From Epiperipatus broadwayi (Eukaryota; Onychophora; Udeonychophora; Euonychophora; Peripatidae), in contig JAQFVV010000072.1 of assembly GCA_028023455.1 (NCBI GenBank), positions 3,058,501-3,122,500 on the forward strand: a stretch of 64,000 bases of DNA, written 5' to 3'. The notes beneath the pieces were generated by a model that worked only from the letters and a program-made list of their open reading frames with translations, was not told the origin of the DNA and ran no database searches. Below are positions 45,481 through 58,130 of this stretch, piece by piece (position 1 is the first letter of the stretch; the number at the start of each line of letters is the position of its first letter). The translations under genes were made by a program, and so were the position numbers.

Positions 45481-47589
45481 TATAATAGTAACTTACAGTT
45501 ATTATTATTGGTCTAACATGTTTTATGTCTTAGGAAATTATTTATAAATATAATTTTTTATTTGACTATTTTATTATGTATACATATATATATATATATA
45601 TATTTGAGTTTTAAATAATACATGCCTTAAGCTTTTGAGTAAAATGCCAGATTTGAAGTTAAGAATAAATACTTATATATTTTTTTATTTTTTTATTAAA
45701 TCTTAATGTCAACAGAACAATTGATAGTTGAATTAAGCATGAACTTGTAATAACACACGAGCAGATTGATTCGTTCTTTTGTTATTAAGGAGAAGAAAAG
45801 AAAATCATTTCTCTTTAAATAACTTTTTCTTTTATCAATACTACTGTTCAACAATTGGAATTTAAATATTAATTTTTCCAAATTAAAATAATCTGTGGAT
45901 TAAAAGTCTGCAAGGAAAATATTTTAATTTTCTATTAAGTCTTAAAGAAATAGCAATATAAAAGAAAAGAACGTCTGTTTAAGTTTTTTGGAAACTACGT
46001 TATTTTAACACTTCCATTATTCTTCGGATATATATAAATTTAAGATAATTATATATATATAGGATAAAACAATGTGTTTTGAGTAAAACAGCTTTGTATC
46101 GTAAAGGTTTCGAAACCAACCTTGCATGCTATTTTAAAATATTTTGAAATATTGGATATATAGAACGTCTAATGATAATAGAAAAATGAAGATTAAGAAC
46201 ATCTACATTCGAAGAATATTTATTTTATTTCACATTAATCAAATCATTGGATATTATTAACAGTTTATCATTTAAGGATAAATAAAATCATCATTATACC
46301 AATGGATTAATAATATACTTCGTAAAAAAACTTTATTAGGATGATGAACTATAGACTTCAATATCTACTCTCAACTCTATTATAAATAAGTTTTCTTTAT
46401 TATTTATTTATATATATTATAATAATGCTTATATTATTTTAATATGTTTATTATTATTATTATTAGCTTTATTTCAAATTTGGCATCGCATCATTATATC
46501 TTAATAGGAAAATTATATTTATTATTAAATATAATTAATTGAAAGCTTGACATAATTCATCAAATTAGATGAGGGATATAAAGAATAGTTATTATTTGAC
46601 AGATATCTTAAACAGGATTATATTGTATTTACTACATAATATTGTAAAAGTTTAATGTACTTTATTTATCAAAAATACATATAATATATAAGTTATACAA
46701 TTGCAAATAGTATTTATATATTGGTAATTATGAAACATATAAATAAGAATGGTAAATAAATTAATAAGTTACATAAATTATTAATTTTTGAACCCAGATA
46801 TTGTTTTTTATATATCTGTTAATTTAAACTATTTTCTTTAATTTTTGAAAATTTATTATAGTATTGAGTTTTATCATAGGGTATTAAATAAAAATATTAT
46901 TTATTAATATTTTTAAAATGATAAAATTCATCCGTATTTATTTATTAATATTTTATTATCTATTATATTATATTTTTTATTATTTATTAAATATTGATTT
47001 ATTAACTTGATCTCTTTGTCTAATCATTATTGAATTATATTATATATATGCTAGTATTATAAATATCATATGAATATCAATTGTAATTAATGCTTATATA
47101 AAGGTATATAAATAATAACTTGTTTTGGATTTTCCCTGAAGAGAGCTAATTGCAAATTCTCCATGAGTTTGAATATCGTGGCATAATGGTGACTGAAAGA
47201 GGGATGAAAGATGGATGAACTAGTCTAAATTATATTTAAACTTATTTAAAGATTATTGAGCTAGCATAAAAAAGATAGATATAATCATGGACTTAGTATT
47301 TCATTGATTCATTTCTAGCATTCTACCTGAAGACCCAAAGTCCGATTGTAGTGAAATGCATATCCTCTTTCTAGGGAATTTAATCATCCCCATATATACA
47401 ACTTAGATTTTAAATATAACCCATTTTGTTATATTTGGCGAACCTAACTATGAAGCATTAAGTTAATGATTTCCAAGCATTAAATATAATCGATTCTATT
47501 ATATTTGGTATATCAACTGGGATGATTAAATGTCATTCCCCTATATTTGGTGCTTCAACTAAGGCTATCAAATAGGTCATCCCATTATA
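45481..47589 (+). repeat. 5' LTR of the Ty3-type element
   Basis: A 2109-bp LTR, long for this type. It carries AT and TTA microsatellites and, near its 3' end, several copies of a TTATATTTGG motif. The promoter and poly(A) site should lie inside, but I cannot place them with confidence. A 61-codon minus frame (45696-45881) is shared with the other LTR and shows no known domain. Confidence 0.9.
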
Positions 47590-47612
47590 TTTGGTGACCC
47601 AAACATTTGGGG
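47590..47612 (+). other. Candidate primer-binding site
   Basis: TTTGGTGACCCAAACATTTGG follows the LTR end. TGGTGACCC matches the start of primer sites complementary to the 3' end of tRNA-Trp in some Ty3-type elements, but the match stops there. The tRNA identity is a guess. Confidence 0.45.
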
Positions 47613-47702
47613 CTTCGATTAATTAAATCTCATACCCTGTAGACTGCCCATTATATTTGGGGCTTCGATTAATTAAATCTCATACCCTGTAGACATCCCA
47701 TT
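47603..47702 (+). repeat. Tandem duplication in the Ty3 leader
   Basis: A 50-bp unit (TTTGGGGCTTCGATTAATTA, then ATCTCATACCCTGTAGAC and a CCCATTATA end) occurs twice. It contains the ATTATA|TTTGG sequence that also forms the LTR/leader junction. Confidence 0.8.
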
Positions 47703-48174
47703 ATATTTGGCACGCAACGTTTTAGGCATTGAACATTTAAGTTCATCACAGGTATAAATTATATACTATTACATATTTAGTATATTAACTGGGGCTTTGA
47801 ATCAATGATTCTATATTATTACATATAGTGAAAAAGTCATGGATAGTTTAATTGATTATTCTTAGTAACAAGTATGTTGTTATGAAGATTCATATGGTGT
47901 TTATAATTACAAGATTAATATAAATAAAAAAATGATAATATATATAGTATGATTTAGAGAGATCAATATTTAAATAACTAATTATTAAATCATGTTTTAA
48001 AGAAGAGTTGAGTGGGATAAAGCTTTTCTATAGACATAGATGTTTAAAAATATACACATAGATCATTAGAACATCATAAGTATATATAAATAGCATGAGG
48101 TGGTAAAGAACTTTACAATATAATATTTTGAATATAAAAATATATAAACTTGTGTTATGCTTTGAAGTGGGAAA

Positions 48175-50199
48175 ATGTTTTCAAACAAAGATATTGAATA
48201 CTCTAGTCAAGTGCAAGATGATTTGCAAAGTGAACAAAGTGATGATAGTAATATTATAGAACAATCATCATTAGTACAAGCACCTGGGGGTTCTACAACC
48301 ATAGTTGAATACCCTCAACAAACACAGAGTTTAGATCAAGTGTTATCTGAAACACCAAATATAGTTGATGAAGATTTAAATCAATCATCTACAATTGGAA
48401 TTAGTCAATCATTTAATGTTGATACAATTCAGCAAATGTTACAAATGTTTATGACTAAAATGGACAGTAATAATCAAAAATTACTTGATAATATGAATAA
48501 AAAAATGGATGATAATATTAATAGTTTAAAAAGTGATTTGAATCAAAAATTGGATGATAATAATAATAGTTTAAAAAGTGATTTGAAGGTTGAAATAACA
48601 GGAATTGAAAATAAACTATCTACAAAAATTCAACAATTAAATTTAAATGTGGATAATGTTAAAAAAGATAACATAGAAATTAAACAAGCATTAAATGATC
48701 TAAAGAATGAAATTTATGAAAATAATTCAAAATGTCAACAGCGGTTTAGTGAGTTCCAAAGTGACATCATAGATAGATTAAATGTTAAATGTGATGAAAT
48801 GTATAAAAATCAAGGAATTTTTAGGGAAGAAGTAAAGGAAGAACAAAATAAAATACGGAATGAAATCCAAGAAGATAGACAACAAACGCATGCAAGAATA
48901 GATCAACTATCTATTAAACATAATAATAAGGTAGAATCCCAAAATAATGTATTAGAGACTATTGATCATCAACTTAAAACTTTGGAAAATAAAATGAATT
49001 CAATAGAAATTAATACCAATATAGATAAAAATGTATTGGAAAAATTAAGGGAAGATACTACTGAAACTTGGAATAGAGTAAATAAAATAAAAGAATCCAC
49101 TGATAGTAGATTTTTAGTTATTGAAACACAAATATGTAAAAGAACACCAACTATAGAAATGCATCAGGTTGAAAATACTTATAGTTGTAATCAAGAACAA
49201 AATCATGGTGAAAAACATTTGGAGGTCATACAAAAAGATCCACAACAAGTAATTGACTCTGGTGATAAATCAAATTTTCAGTATCATATAATGCCTGAAG
49301 TTGAAAATTATCCTAGTAATTTTGAATTAAAAGGGTTAAACTTAAATACTTGTAGGATTAATCATGAAAATCAAACATCAACTTCTCAGTTGAATGTTTT
49401 AGAAAAAGAAAAGGTATACAACCATTCAATACCAAGTAGTACAATTAACCAATTTGTTAGGTTAAAAATATTCAAGGGATCTCATAATGAATCTCCTATA
49501 GAACATATTAGAAGTCTTAATCTTTATTTTTCCGTTAACCGTAATTTATCAGAAGGAGAAAAAGTGATCATTGCATATAGTCACTTACAAGGAGATGCAT
49601 TAATGCGGTGGGAGTCTTTATCACAAACTCCATCTACTTATATGGAATACCAAGAGTTATTAATTAAAAATTTTTGGAATAGAGATAGACAAGAGGCTTT
49701 ATTGTACCAAATATTCCAAGATAAGTATAAGCAGACACCTGGAGAAACCTTGACCAAATTCTTTCGCCGTCAAATAACAAAATTAAGAACACTTAATACT
49801 TATCATTTAAGTGAAGGCGAAATGATTAGAATAATAAAAAGAAATTTACCACTTAAAATTGAACAATCATTATTGTGTACCAATATAACAAAAATAGAAC
49901 AAATAGTAGAACTTTTAAATAGTATTGATATGAATCAAACTAATTTATCAATTATATTACCTGATAAAAAAAAAGAGGAAGCTTCAATCAATACAATATT
50001 TTATAATAGAAGGAAAAATAATAGAGATACCAGTTATTGGAAGGGAAAAACATCTCAAAGGAATATACCTTATGACCCCTCTCCCAAAATAAATCGTGAT
50101 AATTTAAATAAAGTTAAAATAACTTCTAATAATCCAAAAAATTCCCCAAGTCCGGGATGTAGTAAAGATATATCTATAGTTTCACATAAAACAAACTAA
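48175..50199 (+). CDS. Gag protein of the Ty3-type element
   Basis: A complete 674-codon frame, the longest in the window. Residues 1-85 are acidic and Ser/Gln rich. Residues about 90-310 are a long coiled coil (repeated NSLKSDLNQKLDDNN-type heptads). Residues about 425-590 match the retrotransposon Gag core: F-x-G-S/D start (RLKIFKGSHNESPIEHI), then LQGDALMRWESL and a Y-K-Q-T-P-G-E-T-L part. The basic tail (590-674) has no CCHC zinc knuckle, so RNA binding would rely on basic residues. Gag forms the particle that packages element RNA. It starts at the first ATG after the leader. The pol frame begins 9 bp downstream in another frame. Confidence 0.9.
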   Translation: MFSNKDIEYSSQVQDDLQSEQSDDSNIIEQSSLVQAPGGSTTIVEYPQQTQSLDQVLSETPNIVDEDLNQSSTIGISQSFNVDTIQQMLQMFMTKMDSNNQKLLDNMNKKMDDNINSLKSDLNQKLDDNNNSLKSDLKVEITGIENKLSTKIQQLNLNVDNVKKDNIEIKQALNDLKNEIYENNSKCQQRFSEFQSDIIDRLNVKCDEMYKNQGIFREEVKEEQNKIRNEIQEDRQQTHARIDQLSIKHNNKVESQNNVLETIDHQLKTLENKMNSIEINTNIDKNVLEKLREDTTETWNRVNKIKESTDSRFLVIETQICKRTPTIEMHQVENTYSCNQEQNHGEKHLEVIQKDPQQVIDSGDKSNFQYHIMPEVENYPSNFELKGLNLNTCRINHENQTSTSQLNVLEKEKVYNHSIPSSTINQFVRLKIFKGSHNESPIEHIRSLNLYFSVNRNLSEGEKVIIAYSHLQGDALMRWESLSQTPSTYMEYQELLIKNFWNRDRQEALLYQIFQDKYKQTPGETLTKFFRRQITKLRTLNTYHLSEGEMIRIIKRNLPLKIEQSLLCTNITKIEQIVELLNSIDMNQTNLSIILPDKKKEEASINTIFYNRRKNNRDTSYWKGKTSQRNIPYDPSPKINRDNLNKVKITSNNPKNSPSPGCSKDISIVSHKTN

Positions 50200-50207
50200 A
50201 AGAGTAC

Positions 50208-50984
50208 TTGAGGAAATGTTCCTCACCTCAAGAAACCAAATACCCAATGAGGAACTTGAATCAATCTTTTACACGAGAAATCACTAACATGATGTGTTCA
50301 TGGGAAGATAAAACACCAAATTTTGTTTTACAAAGTTGCCCTATGATAGAAGTTTTGTTTGAGAGCTTGCTGGTTAAAGCATTATTAGATTCTGGTAGCC
50401 AAATTTCAGTGATATCAGAGAAATTTTATCAAGAGATTTTAGTAATAAATCCTAACGTCAAAATATTACCACTAAAATCTATGCAGGTTACCATGGCTAA
50501 CAAATTAATCCAAAAACAAATTTGGATTGAGATTAAAATTGGCCAAACAACTCTCTATCATGTATTTTTAATTTTGAATGGTTTGATTCACAATGTTATT
50601 TTAGGGGCAGACTTCCTACATTTGAACACTTGTGTAATTGATTTCTGTAATAAAACAGTTAAAATTAATGATGAAGTCTTAGAGATGACATTGCTTCCAA
50701 GATATGATCAAATTGAAGTTGACTCTATAACATCTAGCATTCCAGAAACACTTTTAGAGAGTAAACTCGCAGAATCCAACTTGCTTGGAAGTGATGATAT
50801 ATTAAAATTACGATTTGTTATAAGAGAATTTAATTCTATTTTCTCAGACATACCAGGAGTGATAAAGGGATTCCAACAGAGAATTAGATTAATTTATGAT
50901 CAACCATTTCAATCTAGCAAATTAATAAAATGCTGGATTGGGAAATCATTTCCAAATGCTCTTCACCTTACTGTAATCCAGTAG
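50208..50984 (+). pseudogene. Protease and start of RT, Ty3-type element
   Basis: The frame has 258 codons. The aspartic protease active site is LLDSGSQ (Asp near residue 61), and the family's second hallmark VILGADFL is near residue 130. Residues 195-240 (FVIREFNSIFSDIPG and on) form the link into RT. The frame then leaves the RT reading frame near 50920, where a stretch of RT start sequence seems to be missing. The true RT reading continues in another frame to about 51040. The protease itself looks intact. It would normally be translated by frameshift or re-initiation after gag. Confidence 0.8.
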
Positions 50985-52457
50985 TAACTGTGAAGAAGAA
51001 AGATGGGTCGATGAGATTTTGTTTAGATGCTAGATAATAGATAACTAAATAAAATTACTGTCCCAGACAGAACTATACCACCGCCCATACATGAATTATT
51101 CATGAAATTTGGAAACAAGAAGGTATTTTCCACTTTCGATTTAACCTCCAGCTATTGGCAGATTGAACTTCATCCAAAAGATTGCCAATATACTGCTTTC
51201 CGTTATGAGGGTTTTACATACCAATTTAATAGGATGCCATTTGGATTGATAAATAGTGGTGCAGGTCTAATCAGGTGTTTGGATAAGACTTTATCTCCTG
51301 AGGTAAAACAAATCATAATTATTTATGTGGATGATGTAATTATTGCATCCACCACAGTTGAAGAACACCTTCAACATTTATCTATATTTTTTAAAGAGTG
51401 TTTTCTGAAAGGTATAAAAATTAACTTCAAGAAGAGTACTTTAGTTTCCAACCAAGTTGTTTTCTTAGGTCATATTGTTGGTTGCAATGGGATAAGACCT
51501 CATCCAGAGAAGATCTCTGCCATTCAAAACTTTCCTAAACCATCTACTCGAAAACAAATTAGATCATTTTTAGGCCTATGTAATTTTTACAACCGTTTCT
51601 ATCAGAAGTTCTCAGACCACATGGAACCGTTGCTAAAATTGATTAGAAAAGATGAATGTTGGAAATGGACTGAAGAACAAGACCGTGCATTTGAGAATAT
51701 TAAAACAGGGTTTTTAAAGTTAACTATGTTAACTTTCCCTGATTTTAATAAACCATTCATTATTCAAACAGATAGTAGTGATTTTGGATTAGGGGTAACA
51801 CTGTCCCAAATCCAAGAGGATGGCCAACCAGGTGTCCTCTACTTTATTAGCCGGCTCTTGAAAGGTCCAGAAATAAATTACATGGTTACAGAGAAGGAAG
51901 CACTAGCAATAGTCTGGGCTTTCCAAAAATTTCGACAAATGCTACTCGGATCAGAGGTGATAGTGATCACTGATCACAAAAGCCTTGAATTCCTGAATCA
52001 CAGTTATCTGACTAATAGTCGTCTAGTTAGATGGAGTTTACTACTACAGGAATTTAATTACACTGTGCATTATTGCAAAGGATCAGAGAATATCGTTGCT
52101 GATGTGCTTAGTCGAAATTCATGTAGGTCAGAACAAAATCATTTGATGGTAGACAATGCCTACATTACAAATGTCAATGTGATGGCTGATAGTAATGTAG
52201 AGAACGAGTTGGAAAACTTACCAGAGATACAATTTAATGACCCAGAATTAAACCCAATTATAAAAGTTTTATTAGGGGAGAAAGTTTTGGATGCACCTAA
52301 AGATCTTAACCATTTTAAATTAGAACAACAGGTCTTACTATATAAAGTGAATGATAACGTTGATGAGTGGAGGACAATAATACCAAAGTCTTTATGTGAC
52401 CCACTCATAAAATACGTACACTGTCTATACGGGCATTATGGTGCTCATAAGACATAA
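50985..52457 (+). pseudogene. Reverse transcriptase and RNase H, Ty3-type element
   Basis: Reading resumes in a long 451-codon frame from 51102. RT boxes include FSTFDLTSSYWQI (first catalytic Asp), QFNRMPFGLINSG and the catalytic YVDD (residues 75-78 of the frame), then FLGHIV and the SFLGLCNFYNRF thumb. RNase H follows with catalytic residues in QTDSSDFGLG (D224), TEKEALAIVWA (E266) and ITDHKSLEFL (D291), then the ADVLSRN end. Stop codons around 51031-51053 and an in-frame stop at 52455-52457 break the polyprotein. RT copies element RNA to DNA and RNase H removes the RNA. Confidence 0.88.
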
Positions 52458-53153
52458 CATACCCTTAAGAATTGGTTTTACTGGCCAAAAATGTATAAAG
52501 ACATCTTGAAATCACTCCAGGATTGTCTAATTTGCTTAAGAGCTAAGTCAGTAAACCAAAATTATATTAATTCAATTAATTCTATCATTCCAGAAAGACC
52601 AAACGAGATCTTAGCAATTGACTATTATGGGCCTTTGCCTCCATTCAACAAACAAAAATATTTATTAGTCACTTATGATCTCTTTTCCAAATATGTTGCT
52701 GCTTACCTGATACCCCAAGCCAATGCTAAACATACAATCAAAGTATTGAGTACTCTCCAATTTCCAATGATAGGAAAGCCGAAAACCATACTAACTGATC
52801 ATGGTACACCTTTTCTATCTAAGGAATGGAAGAAATGGGTAGATATATCAAAAATAAAACATGTGCTAATCTCTATTAGGAATCCACAATCAAATCCATG
52901 CGAACATATTATGCGGGAGCTTGGACGTTTGTTTAGGACCTATTTAGAAGAGGAGCACAAGGGTTGGGTAAAGCAGACAAAACGTATAGTAGACTATATC
53001 AATTGGAGTTTAAATGAATCTACTGGATTCTCACCCATCCGACTACACTTTCATCAAATTATACCTATATTATTTAGAAAATATAAACCTATTATTAATG
53101 AACCCAAAATAAATGGAGAAAATGATATTTTACAAGCTCATAAACAAAGTTAA
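52458..53153 (+). pseudogene. Integrase zinc-binding part and catalytic core, Ty3-type element
   Basis: The zinc region straddles the in-frame stop: the His part (VHCLYGHYG) lies before it and the Cys part (CLICLRAKS) after it, in the same frame. The catalytic core keeps all three acidic residues in the 52491-53153 frame: D44 (AIDYYGP), D103 (TDHGTPF) and E138 (NPCEHIMREL), with the D-x34-E (D35E) spacing. The frame then shifts near 53110. Integrase inserts the DNA copy. Apart from the stop and the shift, the core looks functional. Confidence 0.85.
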
Positions 53154-53406
53154 AATGGCAAATAATAGAAGTCAGAATAAAAAAAAATGTATTTATGAAT
53201 TTAAAGTTGGAGATAAAGTTTTGATAAAGACTTTCCATCCCAGTAAACCATTGGAGAATAAATACCATAAATTCTATAATACATATGAAGGACCTTATAC
53301 TATCGTTAAAAAGGCAGGTCCAAATGCATTTTGGATTAACCAAGAAGGAGAGATTTGTGGTACGTACAATTCACGAATTTTAAAACCTTATTTTGGCTGC
53401 TTATAA
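53113..53406 (+). pseudogene. Integrase C-terminal part, Ty3-type element
   Basis: This is a separate frame overlapping the core frame by 41 bp. FKVGDKVLIKTF and YEGPYTIVKKAGPNAFWI are the small beta-barrel and GPY/F-like module that ends many Ty3-type integrases and contacts target DNA. No chromodomain follows. It stops after LKPYFGCL. The overlap suggests a small indel in this copy. Confidence 0.8.
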
Positions 53407-53940
53407 TGTTTTATAAAGAAAGAAGGTGAAGATCAAGATAAGAATTGGGCAGTGTAAACCATACAGTTGTATAAAAAAATAATAATAGTGATCAATGTAA
53501 AGAGAAGTATAGTTAAAAACATTAGCTTTGGTGAGGGTATTCTTTAATGCCTTAAAATAAGTAAAAACAATAGAGTCAATTCATATTAATAAATGGATAC
53601 TCTAGTATTTATTTAGTCCTTTTCAAATCCATAAGTCTTAAAGAAGCAGGAATAAGGCTAGTAAATATATTTGTGTTGTCCAAGAAGAAAACACATTATT
53701 TTTTATTTATTTTTTTTTATTTTTTTATATATATATAAAAAATATTAACCATCAAAGTCCTTAATTTTATTTTGATCATTATCAAAAGAATAGGATAGCC
53801 CAAGTATTAGGAAGATATAACAGTAAAAAAAAATTCAACCCTTCATAAAATCCAACTATAAATGCAATTAAACTATAAGAATATACTAAAATAGTTGTAA
53901 GTGTTTAAAATTTTAACTTAAATTAAAATTTTAAATTTCC
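53407..53940 (+). other. 3' non-coding leader of the Ty3-type element
   Basis: No frame is present. AT-rich sequence lies between pol and the polypurine tract. Confidence 0.7.
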
Positions 53941-53955
53941 CAAGGGAAGGGGAAA
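53941..53955 (+). other. Polypurine tract of the Ty3-type element
   Basis: CAAGGGAAGGGGAAA lies directly before the 3' LTR and would prime plus-strand synthesis. Confidence 0.85.
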
Positions 53956-54928
53956 TATAATAGTAACTTACAGTTGTTATTATTGGTCTAACATGTTTTA
54001 TCTCTTAGGAAATTATTTATAAATATAATTTTTTATTTGACTATTTTATTATATATATATATATATTATTTATATATACGTTTGAGTTTTAAATAATACA
54101 TACCTTAAGCTTTTGATTAAAATGCCAGATTTGAAGTTAAGAATAAATACTTATATATTTTTTTATTTTTTTATTAAATCTTAATGTCAACAGAACAATT
54201 GATAGTTGAGTTAAGCATGAACTTGTAATAACACACGAGCAGATTGATTCGTTCTTTTGTTATTAAAGAGAGGAAAAGAAAATCATTTCTCTTTAAATAA
54301 CTTTTTCTTTTATCAATACTACTGTTCAACGATTGGAATTTAAATATTAATTTTTCCAAATTAAAATAATCTGTGGATTAAAAGTCTGCAAGGAAAATAT
54401 TTTAATTTTCTATTAAGTCTTAAAGAAATAGCAATATAAAAGAAAAGAATGTCTGTTTAAGTTTTTTGGAAACTACGTTGTTTTAACACTTCCGTTATTC
54501 TTCGGATATATATAAATTTAAGATAATTATATATATATATATAGGATAAAACAATGTGTTTTGAGTAAAACAGCTTTGTATCGTAAAGGTTTCGAAACCA
54601 ACCTTGCATGCTATTTTAAAATATTTTGAAATATTGGATATATAGAACGTCTAATGATAATAGAAAAATGAAGATTAAGAACATCTACATTCGAAGAATA
54701 TTTATTTTATTTCACATTAATCAAATCATTGGATATTATTAACAGTTTATCATTTAAGGATAAATAAAATCATCATTATACCAATGGATTAATAATATAC
54801 TTTGTAAAAGAACTTCATTAGGATGATGAACTATAGACTTCAATATCTACTCTCAACTCTATTATAAATAAGTTTTCTTTATTATTTATTTATATATATT
54901 ATAATAATGCTTATATTATTTTAATATG

Positions 54929-54966
<38 letters not shown>

Positions 54967-56086
54967 CTTTATTTCAAATTTGGCATCGCATCATTATATC
55001 TTAATAGGAAAATTATATTTATTATTAAATATAATTAATTGAAAGCTTGACATAATTCATCAAATTAGATGAGGGATATAAAGAATAGTTATTATTTGAC
55101 AGATATCTTAAACAGGATTATATTGTATTTACTACATAATATTGTAAAAGTTTAATGTACTTTATTTATCAAAAATACATATAATATATAAGTTATACAA
55201 TTGCAAATAGTATTTATATATTGGTAATTATGAAACATATAAATAAGAATGGTAAATAAATTAATAAGTTACATAAATTATTAATTTTTGAACCCAGATA
55301 TTGTTTTTATATATCTGTTAATTTAAACTATTTTCTTTAATTTTTGAAAATTTATTATAGTATTGAGTTTTATCATAGGGTATTAAATAAAAATATTATT
55401 TATTAATATTTTTAAAATGATAAAATTCATCCGTATTTATTTATTAATATTTTATTATCTATTATATTATATTTTTTATTATTTATTAAATATTGATTTA
55501 TTAACTTGATCTCTTTGTCTAATCATTATTGAATTATATTATATATATGCTAGTATTATAAAGATCATATGAATATCAATTGTAATTAATGCTTATATAA
55601 AGGCATATAAATAATAACTTGTTTTGGATTTTCCCTGAAGAGAGCTAATTGCAAATTCTCCATGAGTTTGAATATTGTGGCATAATGGTGACTGAAAGAG
55701 GGATGAAAGATGGATGAACTAGTCTAAATTATATTTAAACTTATTTAAAGATTATTGAGCTAGCATAAAAAAGATAGATATAATCATGGACTTAGTATTT
55801 CATTGATTCATTTCTAGCATTTTACCTGAAGACCCAAAGTCCGATTGTAGTGAAATGCATATCCTCTTTCTAGGGAATTTAATCATCCCCATATATACAA
55901 CATATTTTAAATATAATCCATTTTGTTATATTTGGCGAACCTAACTATGAAGCATTAAGTTAATGATTTCCAAGCATTAAATATAATCGATTCTATTATA
56001 CTTGGTATATCAACTGGGATGATTAAATGCCATTCCGTTATATTTGGTGCCTTAACTAAGGCTATCAAATAGGTCATCCCATTATA
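53956..56086 (+). repeat. 3' LTR of the Ty3-type element
   Basis: A 2131-bp copy nearly identical to the 5' LTR. Visible differences are a longer (TTA)n run near 54930-54965, longer AT runs, and scattered point changes. It ends CCCATTATA, then an (AT)n run. Confidence 0.9.
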
Positions 56087-56384
56087 ATATATATATATAT
56101 ACACCCACACTCTCATCACAATTACTGCTATGTTTATAACTTTTTAATCAAAAGCACACTAAACACATCATACTTAATTAACTATATTAAAGCTTTGTTC
56201 TGTACATCCTACATATTTGGGTATCAAAATTTATAATTACTATTATAATATTTTAAATAACTAAGAGGAAAAAGACATTGTTTTTCCTCATATAATCTAC
56301 TATAACTAGTGGATTCAATTTAATAGAAATTAACAAATGAGTGCAGAAAATCAGTTTCCAAAGAAATGAAAGTTGCTACTTGTC
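56087..56384. other. AT-rich spacer
   Basis: No gene recognised. Confidence 0.5.
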
Positions 56385-57325
56385 TCCATTGTGAATGAAT
56401 CTGAACACTCTAAGAAATCAAGTGTGATGACTTATCCATGATTCTGTAATCCAATATATGTGAAATAGTTACTGTTTTTATCAGATGTTCAAAAATTATT
56501 GAAGTTGAACTGAGTTTAGGATTGTGAACATCTGTATTATATATGTGCTAATCAGTACATATCACATTGACAATTTATATAAGAAGCTAGCACACTGATT
56601 TTGAGATCCTAGTGGTGTATGATACATATTAAAGCATTATTATTTTATATGTGTTTGAAGCTTGGAAGAAATTGACTAGTGAGTAACACACACACATATA
56701 TATATGATTACAAATATTAACATTGCAGTTGCCAAAAATTTATTTCTCCTTAATGCCCAAAGAAAAAGTATTTTGTTTTAAAAATAAACAACTTGTAAAT
56801 AATGAATAAATTAGCCAGTTTTTGAAAAAAAGAATCCAGCAAGAAATTAAAAAGCAACTGATTGACCTAATATATATTTTTTAATTTTGTACTTAGCAAA
56901 CTGTCCAATGATTTGTTTTTGATCAGTGAAAATTCAGATTTTGGATTGATTCAATATATTTGTATTTTATATAATTAGATTGTGAAAATAATTTAATGTG
57001 TAATGTAAAGATAATTAAAATTAATAATTGAAATATTTTTATATTATTGCATGCATAGTGGGTATGAATTGGAATATTTTGTATTACCATATATACACAT
57101 CTATATACTTATATGCATGCGTATATAAATTACTTATTTATGTATTTATACATTTTATTGCTTTGCTTTTAATCTGTTAAAATATTTAATGACATTTGTA
57201 TTGTATTTATCTGATTTTTCTTTATAATGCATTTAATAATCATATGCTAAAAAAAATTAAATATATATATTTTCTCTTGTTCACGGTCAGAGGGTCTTGC
57301 AATCCCAAGCTAGTTTCAGACCAAT

Positions 57326-57365
<40 letters not shown>

Positions 57366-57730
57366 TTATAAGCATCTGCATAATTTTTCTTAGAATTATT
57401 TTGATGACACTCACATAATAAAAATCACCCTTAAAGTCCACTGCTTTATATATTTTGTGATGATTATTAGTTCACTTATGATCTGTGCACTTACGGTATT
57501 TGATTACCCTGAACATTGATGATATTCAGTACTGATGTAATGATTTCAACATTTCTTAATATATAATTAATTATATGAAATTTATCTTTATGCATGCAAT
57601 AAAAATATTGATGTTTGCTGTTCCATAATATTATGTCCCAAGCTTGGCCTTAGCTTTATAATAATTTGCCTAAAATTTTAATCAAGTCACAGAGCATGAA
57701 TGTTGATTCTTGATAATTTGTTATAAAAAT
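56385..57730. repeat. Uncharacterised long repeat R, copy 2, with one satellite-like unit
   Basis: It is collinear with 35986-37480. To its left, 56385-56510 is one diverged unit like the 122-bp satellite (ATGATTCTGTAATCCAATAT...CAGATGTTCAAAAATT). So the satellite seems to be an expansion of a piece native to repeat R. A (TA)n run occupies 57328-57362. Confidence 0.7.
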
Positions 57731-57794
57731 CATCAAAATATTATATGATCTCATATCATATGCTTACACATGCTGTTAATAAGAATTCCAAATT

Positions 57795-58130
57795 CTCTAC
57801 ACAGTAGTGCCATCAAGTGCAAGCTTTCTTAATCAATGGATGCAGGAAGTTTTATGAATAAAATCCCTATCTAGTATCTTTTCATCCAATTTTCCCAGAC
57901 TAATTTCTAGCTTATGGCTTTCATCAGGCAGGAGCCTTGGGTTGGAGAGCACTGTGCCTAGATCTAGATACTGTAACCTCAAATCCAAGGCTATTCACCA
58001 ATGAAAGTCACAAGCTAGAAACTAGTCTGAGGATGTTGTAAAAGTAGATTCTAGATAGAAAATTTATGCACAAACCTTCTTGCATCTATTGATTATGAAA
58101 GCTTGCACTTGGTGGCACTACTGTAATGAT
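57795..58130. mobile_element. Foldback family 2, second full copy
   Basis: The arms are about 57801-57942 and 57986-58124: CAGTAGTGCCATCAAGTGCA and its inverse TGCACTTGGTGGCACTACTG; AATCAATGGATGCAGGAAG and its inverse. It is more diverged than the 18.1-kb copy. No frame. Confidence 0.8.

Larger units (their letters stand above)
45481..56086 (+). mobile_element. Ty3-type LTR retrotransposon with 2.1-kb LTRs, nearly complete
   Basis: LTRs at 45481-47589 and 53956-56086 begin TATAAT and end ATTATA, and are almost identical along their length. The differences are mainly microsatellite length and a few point changes. The interior holds a possible primer site, gag, protease, RT/RNase H and integrase in the usual Ty3 order, then a polypurine tract. 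ATAT flanks both sides and may be the target duplication. The 10.6-kb copy looks recent, yet pol has disabling lesions, so it would need help to move. Confidence 0.92.

Noticed and set aside
45696-45881. 61-codon minus frame conserved at 54174-54359
   Set aside because: Its conservation follows from being inside two near-identical LTRs, not from coding selection.
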